Source of the DNA: a bacterium
GTDB lineage: Bacteria > CBDUZB01 > JAGLHV01
Assembly (NCBI GenBank): GCA_023132075.1
Contig: JAGLYT010000048.1
Span: 1-8,944, forward strand
DNA length: 8,944 nt
Direction: 5' to 3'
The position numbers were made by a program, and so were the translations under genes. Below the pieces are notes generated by a model. It did no database searches. It had not been told where the DNA came from and saw nothing but the letters and a program-made list of their open reading frames with translations. Every line of letters starts with the position of its first letter. Within the stretch, counting starts at the first letter, position 1. Below, piece after piece: positions 4,648 to 8,944 of the stretch.

Positions 4648-7380
4648 ATGCGCAACAAAATACTTAAATCATTAGCCGGACTGCATTCAAACCATCCATG
4701 GAAAATGCTGTCATTTGTTCTTGTTTTCACTGTACTCTTCGGGATAATGGCTATCAAAATAAAGCATACTATGCGATGGTCAGATCTTTTGCCGGCAAAA
4801 GACAAAAGGACTATCCAGTTTAATAAAGTACTTGATGAATTTGTATCGGCTACCAGTATTGTAGTAGTAGTGCAGGGTGAAGAAGAAAAAATAAAAGCTT
4901 TTGCTGAGGCCGCAGTTCCACAAATAGCGCAACAAATAGACCCTAAAGACGGGAAACTTTTTTTTAAACGGATCGATTATAAACAGGAAACGGGTTTTAT
5001 TAAAGAACACGGATTAATGTTGATTAAAGCAGATGATTTAAAAAATATGAAAGATGTTTTCAAAAACCCCAATCTCCTGCCTCTACTCACCAATATCAAT
5101 ACCAGTCTGGAAAAGGAATATATTCAACGGGAAGAATCTATCTCCACCCGTGAAAAAGAAGATAGCGCCTTTATGTTTTTAGACGGAATAGAAAATTTTA
5201 TAAAAGTAATACAAAAACATCTTTCCGGCGATTCTGTTCCACTAAAAGATGTTCATCAATCTGCAGATAAACTGCTTACCGGGGAAGAATATATGCTCTC
5301 TTATGATAAGCAGGCCTTAATCTTAAATGTCATCCCCAACTTTACGATGGTAGATATAAATAAAGTCGTTACCGGAACCAACACTGTTCAGGAAATAATC
5401 GATAATTTGATGAAAAAATTTGACGGGGTTCAGGCAGGACTTACCGGCATGGTTCCTATTCAGCGGGATGAAATGGTCTACAGCGAACAAAGCTTAGGTA
5501 TTTCTACTCTTATTGCTTTTATTGCTATTTATGTATTACTGGTATTGGCTTTTAGAATGTGGATAGCTCCTCTTTTTGCTTTATTAAATCTGCTCTTTGG
5601 GGTTATCTGCGTAGTTGGCCTTACTGCTATTACTGTAGGAACATTAAATATAATGACTTCGATGATGGGAGTAATTTTAATCGGATTGGGTATTGATTTT
5701 TCTATTCATATTATCTCCAGCTTTACTGAAAACAGGTCACTGGGCCTCCCTATTGAAGATTCCCTGCAGGAAACATTTCTCAACAGCGGTAAAGGGATTA
5801 TCACCGGCGCTATCACTACCGCAGTTGCTTTTTTTACCCTGATAATCTGCCGCTCCCGGGGAATGAAAGAACTGGGAATTGTATCAGGCAGTGGACTGCT
5901 GACTATTATGGTAGTTACTTTTTTATGTTTACCGGCTTTACTGGTCCTGAGAGAAAAAAGGTTGGAGAAAAAAATTAAAACAGGAAAATTAAAAAAGATA
6001 GTCGGGCCTAAAGATATTTCCCTAAAAATACTGGGTAAAATAGGCGGCCTTTTAAGTAAAAAATATCGCTTAACCATTATTATTTCACTAATGGTTACCG
6101 GTTTTCTGGTATTTTCTGCCCTCAGAATAACCTTCGACCAAAACTATATGAATATGGAACCCAAGGGTTTGGATTCTGTTGAATTACAGGATGTTATATT
6201 GGAAAAATTTGACCTTAGTATTGATTATGCGATGATATTAGCCGACAGTGTTGCAGAATCAAGGGAACTGGCTAAAAAAATAAAGGAACTTCCCTCTGTT
6301 GCTTCCATAGAAGACATATCACTTTATTTCCCCGCAGAAGAAGAGCAGAAAAAAAGAATACCCCACATTCTGGAAATAAAAAAATCATTACTGGCTTCAA
6401 CGTTAAATCAGTCATTCTCCCTGACAAAGATGGATAACCTATTAAAAGAGTTAGAACGCTTAGAAATGAATGTAATGGAAATGCAGGATATGGCTTATTT
6501 AGGCGGCCAGGATAAAATAGATAATAAATGCAGTAAAATCACCGGAGACCCTGACCAGCCTAAATCAATTAATATTATCCGCAAATTAATTAATTTTCTT
6601 CATCAGCATAAAACTGCCGGTATCCCGAAATTGGAAACCTTTCAAAACTCTTTTTCCCCTTATTTTAAAAAAACTGCTTTGCGTATGTGTTCAGAGGAAA
6701 TTATCCGACAAAAAGATTTACCTGTTTCTATTTTAGACAGATATTCTAATAAAGAGCGCACCCGGTTTTTAGTAACTGCTTTCCCCTCAATGAACATCTG
6801 GCAGGACTTAGAATTTCTGGACCGCTTTTCCGATGACTTAGAAAAAACCAGCGAAAAAGCTACCGGGATGCCGGTTATCTTCCGGGCGGTTATTGATATT
6901 GTTGCCCGGGATGGAAGAAACGCTTTAATCCTTACCATTTTTATGGTTTTTATTCTTTTGTGGCTTGATTTTAGAAGCCCTGTTGACGCCTTAATAGCTA
7001 TGATTCCCTTGATTGCCGGCTTATTCTGGATGTTAGGAATAATGAAAGTCATCGGTATGCAGATTACCATGCTGAATGTTATGGGACTACCGATGATTGT
7101 AGGTATTGGTATTGATGATGGGGTACATATTATGCACCGCTGGAAAATAGAAGGAAAAAATGCTATTGATAAAATATTTGCCAGCACCGGAAAAGCTATT
7201 TTTATTACCAGTCTTACCACGATGTTGGCTTTCGGTTCTTTGATGTTTTCCATCTGGAGGGGATTTGCCAGCTTAGGTGCAGCAATGTTCATCGGGGTAG
7301 GCGCCTGCTTTTTAACTACAGTGATAATTTTATCTGCCATTATGGGATTAATTGACCAAAAATCCGCAGGAAAAAAATAA
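4648..7380 (+). CDS. MMPL/RND-superfamily inner-membrane transporter (HAE3-like)
   Basis: This 910-residue protein has duplicated RND architecture. TM1 (about 20-37) is followed by a large periplasmic loop (38-283) and TM2-6 (284-434). TM7 (474-492) is followed by a second loop (493-756) and TM8-12 (757-902). The TM4 motif GLGIDFSIH (346-354) and its partner in TM10, GIGIDDGVH (819-827), carry the aspartates expected for proton coupling (D350; D823/D824). Length and two-fold symmetry fit the hydrophobe/amphiphile exporter-3 family, relatives of MmpL and hopanoid exporter HpnN, which move lipids and other hydrophobic molecules from the inner membrane outward. AAAGGA lies 10 bases before the ATG. 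The gene follows the barrel gene by 61 bp with no terminator, so it is the third member of the operon. There is no membrane-fusion protein gene nearby, and the LolA-like protein probably takes that role. Substrate unknown. Confidence 0.92.
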   Translation: MRNKILKSLAGLHSNHPWKMLSFVLVFTVLFGIMAIKIKHTMRWSDLLPAKDKRTIQFNKVLDEFVSATSIVVVVQGEEEKIKAFAEAAVPQIAQQIDPKDGKLFFKRIDYKQETGFIKEHGLMLIKADDLKNMKDVFKNPNLLPLLTNINTSLEKEYIQREESISTREKEDSAFMFLDGIENFIKVIQKHLSGDSVPLKDVHQSADKLLTGEEYMLSYDKQALILNVIPNFTMVDINKVVTGTNTVQEIIDNLMKKFDGVQAGLTGMVPIQRDEMVYSEQSLGISTLIAFIAIYVLLVLAFRMWIAPLFALLNLLFGVICVVGLTAITVGTLNIMTSMMGVILIGLGIDFSIHIISSFTENRSLGLPIEDSLQETFLNSGKGIITGAITTAVAFFTLIICRSRGMKELGIVSGSGLLTIMVVTFLCLPALLVLREKRLEKKIKTGKLKKIVGPKDISLKILGKIGGLLSKKYRLTIIISLMVTGFLVFSALRITFDQNYMNMEPKGLDSVELQDVILEKFDLSIDYAMILADSVAESRELAKKIKELPSVASIEDISLYFPAEEEQKKRIPHILEIKKSLLASTLNQSFSLTKMDNLLKELERLEMNVMEMQDMAYLGGQDKIDNKCSKITGDPDQPKSINIIRKLINFLHQHKTAGIPKLETFQNSFSPYFKKTALRMCSEEIIRQKDLPVSILDRYSNKERTRFLVTAFPSMNIWQDLEFLDRFSDDLEKTSEKATGMPVIFRAVIDIVARDGRNALILTIFMVFILLWLDFRSPVDALIAMIPLIAGLFWMLGIMKVIGMQITMLNVMGLPMIVGIGIDDGVHIMHRWKIEGKNAIDKIFASTGKAIFITSLTTMLAFGSLMFSIWRGFASLGAAMFIGVGACFLTTVIILSAIMGLIDQKSAGKK

Positions 7381-7541
7381 ATTAAATGATACCAACGGCC
7401 ATTGTTAATAGGTTTTAGGAAAGGTTGCTTATCTCTAAAAAGTCAGCATTTTCAACGAACAAAATATTAATATTACTGTAAGTTTTCCACAATTGTTAGT
7501 AATATTTCACAGGATTTTAAATATTTGTATCCATACATTAA

Positions 7542-7574
7542 TGTAATATGACTGTAATGCAACTGTAATAATAA
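7542..7574 (+). promoter_or_regulatory. Three TGTAAT direct repeats at 11-bp spacing (Pho-box-like operator)
   Basis: TGTAAT occurs at 7542-7547, 7553-7558 and 7564-7569, an exact 11-bp period. The last two units read CTGTAAT-GCAA-CTGTAAT-AATA. This is the geometry of OmpR/PhoB-family operators, where 7-base half-sites (CTGTCAT in the enteric Pho box) are separated by four AT-rich bases so that tandem dimers bind one face of the helix. A CATACT at 7593-7598 could be a rightward -10. No gene follows in that direction before the minus-strand nitroreductase, so the regulated target is unclear. Confidence 0.5.
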
Positions 7575-7656
7575 CAAGATTCCTTTTTCAGTCATACTGA
7601 ACACACATTGCCTTAAAAATATACTCTTTTCCCATTATAACCTATATAAAATAAGG

Positions 7657-7679
7657 CTTTTTCGTTGATTTCGGAAAAG
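7657..7679. terminator. Hairpin between convergent genes, probable bidirectional terminator
   Basis: CTTTTTCG (7657-7664) pairs with CGGAAAAG (7672-7679) through one G-U pair, with a seven-base loop. Partly complementary AATAAGG and CCTTTTATT flanks lengthen it. Leftward, the hairpin is followed by CCTTATTTTAT, and rightward by ACACCTTTTATTC. It suits termination of the nitroreductase transcript and, less clearly, of transcripts from the left. Confidence 0.55.
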
Positions 7680-7686
7680 ACACCTT

Positions 7687-8259
7687 TTATTCTTCTATAA
7701 TCATTTCATCCAAAGACCGCTTGGGCACATGGTGTACTTTTTCACTGTTACGCCAATATTTTATATCTTCGGCAGGTTTTACTGTCTCTATCACCACTGT
7801 TTCTTTAGGCCTCCCCAAAGCCAAAACCATGAGTATTTCATAGCAAGGCAATATTCGGAAAGAATCTCTGAGCCCCTGGCGGTTTATCGAACCAATCATA
7901 CATCCCCCTAAACCTTTCTCCACCGCACCCAGTAAAATACTTTGAGCCGCTATCCCCGGGTCACTACCAAAGGACTCTCTTATCCGTTTATCCCCTAAAA
8001 TAATGATATATGCCGAAGGCCTTTCCCCCTCCTCCGGACCGGCCCAGTCTTTAAGATAACCTGCCCAGGCAAGATGGGAAAAAATCAAAGCATTCTTTTT
8101 TACATCACACGAAAGGATATATTTCAACGGCTGTAAATTACTTCCGGAGGCAGAGAGCCTGGCCAAATCTACAAGTTCTCTCAATTCCTGAGTTTCTATA
8201 CTAACCTCCTGATAAAATCGGCGGTAACTCCTATTTTTTAAAACTAACTCCTTAATCAT
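7687..8259 (-). CDS. Nitroreductase-family FMN-dependent oxidoreductase
   Basis: This 190-residue protein is typical in length for the compact nitroreductase family. The N-terminal phosphate-binding segment RSYRRF (10-15) and SASGSNLQPLKY (36-47) fit the FMN site. PGIAAQSILLGAVEKGLG (101-118) is the conserved helix that forms the dimer interface and flavin pocket, and LALGRPKE (146-153) is the usual late strand. The end (YWRNSEKVHHVPKRSLDEMI) is common in anaerobe members of this family. Such enzymes are cytosolic homodimers that use NAD(P)H to reduce quinones, nitro compounds or other electrophiles. The physiological substrate cannot be read from sequence. The ATG at 8259 follows AGGAG at good spacing. 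It lies 21 bp behind the 80-residue gene and is the last gene of a leftward operon before a terminator. Confidence 0.92.
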   Translation of the reverse strand: MIKELVLKNRSYRRFYQEVSIETQELRELVDLARLSASGSNLQPLKYILSCDVKKNALIFSHLAWAGYLKDWAGPEEGERPSAYIIILGDKRIRESFGSDPGIAAQSILLGAVEKGLGGCMIGSINRQGLRDSFRILPCYEILMVLALGRPKETVVIETVKPAEDIKYWRNSEKVHHVPKRSLDEMIIEE

Positions 8260-8280
8260 ACAAATCTCCTATGTTACAAT

Positions 8281-8523
8281 TTAAATTTTCTCTTTTATTA
8301 TCTCCAGCATCCATTTATCCGATTTAGCAATATATGAAATTTTACATTTTTTCCCATTATCCAATCTAATATTAAAAATTTCCTTTTCCGGTGTCCGCAT
8401 CCTGCTAATAATTTTTTCAATGTTGTATATATTCTTATCAATAATTACCACTTTGGGAACACCGGGATATTTGTAATCGGCACTGCATTCAACTAAGATT
8501 TCTTTTTGAATAATTTTTTCCAT
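8281..8523 (-). CDS. Small protein of unknown function (80 residues)
   Basis: The product is a compact charged protein without signal peptide or membrane segment. Its core reads PGVPKVVIIDKNIYNIEKII (20-39) followed by SRMRTPEKEIFNIRLDNGKK, ending in alternating strands (CKISYIAKSDKWMLEII). This looks like a small all-beta domain with a pattern of short strands and an R-x-R turn, reminiscent of small DUF proteins with a P..., ..V..++.RWR layout, but I cannot name the family confidently. The ATG at 8523 lies inside the end of the zinc-ribbon gene (31-base overlap) with AAGGGA as ribosome site, so translation is probably coupled. It lies 21 bp upstream of the nitroreductase. A role together with the zinc-ribbon protein is inferred from overlap only. 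Confidence 0.75.
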   Translation of the reverse strand: MEKIIQKEILVECSADYKYPGVPKVVIIDKNIYNIEKIISRMRTPEKEIFNIRLDNGKKCKISYIAKSDKWMLEIIKEKI

Positions 8524-8789
8524 TGTTCCCTTGCCTGGTCTGTTTTATCTTTATTTTTTTCGGGTAGGGGTTTATCAGCAAACTGGAATTGCTCACAAAA
8601 ATTTGCTTTATCTTTATTTTTCACCGGATCTATATTATTAATTTGGCACTGGTTTGCTTTGTGTTGGTCATAAAATCTGCAATTTAAACAAACATGCAAA
8701 TCCTCAGCACACTTAAGGCAGGTATCTCTTCTTCCGGGTTGATTAAACCCTTCCCAGATTGTATGGCAGTTATGACAGTATTTCATCAT
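8493..8789 (-). CDS. Eight-cysteine zinc-ribbon protein of unknown function
   Basis: This 98-residue protein has cysteine pairs C5/C8, C24/C27 and C34/C37, plus C48 and C65, enough for two four-cysteine zinc sites. The first is probably CHNC...CLKC, and the second CLNC with the later two cysteines. The LNCRFYD...QC...KANFCEQF arrangement resembles uncharacterised small zinc-binding proteins seen in many anaerobic bacteria. The tail (70-98) is lysine-rich and probably helical or disordered. The ribosome site is poor: a GGAGG lies about 20 bases upstream, with only AAAG close by, and a second in-frame ATG at 8786 is equally possible. It overlaps the 80-residue gene by 31 bases and follows the partial gene at the right edge by 43 bp, so a shared operon is likely. 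Function unknown; nucleic-acid or protein binding is plausible. Confidence 0.8.
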   Translation of the reverse strand: MMKYCHNCHTIWEGFNQPGRRDTCLKCAEDLHVCLNCRFYDQHKANQCQINNIDPVKNKDKANFCEQFQFADKPLPEKNKDKTDQAREQWKKLFKKKS

Positions 8790-8832
8790 CTTTAAAAAGG
8801 AAATATCCTCCGATAGATATAATACAAAACTG

Positions 8833-8943
8833 CTATAATAAATAAGTTCTCTTTTTTTTTCCTGATATTATTATAAAACCGCCTTGACCAAACCCTTTTT
8901 TTGGTTCTTGAATCGAATTTATTTTACCCGGAAGGTCAAATAC
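8833..8943 (-). CDS. C-terminal 36 residues of an unknown protein (cut by the window edge)
   Basis: One minus-strand frame is open from the right edge to a TAG at 8835-8833. It reads VFDLPGKINSIQEPKKGFGQ, then GGFIIISGKKKRTYLL. The composition is protein-like, and the other two frames are closed by early stops. It has the direction and spacing (43 bp) expected for the gene before the zinc-ribbon gene in one operon. A run of nine A residues (8860-8852 on the minus strand) codes for the lysines and could be a site of frameshift or sequencing error. No family is recognised. Confidence 0.5.
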   Translation of the reverse strand, partial: VFDLPGKINSIQEPKKGFGQGGFIIISGKKKRTYLL

Positions 8944-8944
8944 T

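Larger units (their letters stand above)
7381..7686. other. Convergent intergenic region with operator-like repeats and a terminator
   Basis: This 306-bp gap between the ends of the RND and nitroreductase genes has no convincing ORF. It holds three TGTAAT repeats (7542-7574), a possible -10 box CATACT (7593-7598) and a hairpin near its right end (7657-7679). A single DnaA-box-like TTTTCCACA occurs near 7484-7492. Confidence 0.6.

Noticed and set aside
5706-6077. Minus-strand ORF of 123 codons
   Set aside because: Antisense shadow of the transporter's TM5-TM7 region, with no start signal.
6660-7340. Minus-strand ORF of 226 codons
   Set aside because: Mirror image of the RND transmembrane region. 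Its Ile/Pro/Lys-rich composition and low complexity are typical of antisense frames.
7484-7492. DnaA-box-like TTTTCCACA
   Set aside because: A single imperfect match with no clustered boxes or AT-rich unwinding repeats is not evidence for an origin.
1-8944. CRISPR array, tRNA, rRNA, insertion sequence or prophage signature
   Set aside because: No regularly spaced long repeats, no tRNA-like cloverleaf with conserved T-loop, no transposase-like protein and no terminal inverted repeats flanking a gene were seen on either strand.

Overview
The window is AT-rich bacterial DNA that most likely comes from a diderm (Gram-negative-type) bacterium. The evidence is a periplasmic LolA-like protein, an outer-membrane beta-barrel ending in phenylalanine, and the remnant of a second barrel. 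The sequence alone does not fix the phylum; a low-GC, poorly studied or candidate phylum is plausible. Genes have good Shine-Dalgarno sites, and several promoters are close to the TTGACA-17-TANNNT pattern.

Left part (1-1109, minus strand). The window opens inside a gene of unknown function (1-201). Its long leader carries a textbook class I cyclic-di-GMP riboswitch (about 318-408), an intrinsic terminator (255-293) and a GC-rich hairpin abutting the Shine-Dalgarno site. The 5' arm of the terminator can also pair with the conserved aptamer start, which predicts a switch that is OFF when c-di-GMP is bound. Upstream lies a 33-codon membrane micro-protein (501-602) with its own strong promoter (763-791). 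That promoter and the start of its leader resemble the riboswitch promoter and leader, as if the leader had been duplicated and the aptamer lost. Next is a frameshifted C-terminal remnant of an outer-membrane barrel (850-1109).

Middle part. A secreted, glycoside-hydrolase-like TIM-barrel protein (1110-2234, minus) is divergent from a three-gene operon (2623-7380, plus). The operon encodes a LolA-fold periplasmic protein, an outer-membrane beta-barrel whose start codon overlaps the previous stop (ATGA), and a 910-residue MMPL/RND transporter. Together these could form an envelope-spanning route: the RND pump extracts a hydrophobic or lipidic substrate, the LolA-like carrier ferries it, and the barrel receives or releases it. 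The substrate is unknown.

Right part. The convergent gap 7381-7686 holds three TGTAAT repeats spaced exactly 11 bp apart, which resembles a Pho-box-type operator, and a hairpin terminator. No annotated gene is downstream of the repeats, so an unannotated small RNA is possible. Beyond it, a minus-strand operon runs leftward from the window edge: the C-terminal end of an unknown protein, an eight-cysteine zinc-ribbon protein, an overlapping 80-residue unknown protein, and a nitroreductase-family flavoprotein.
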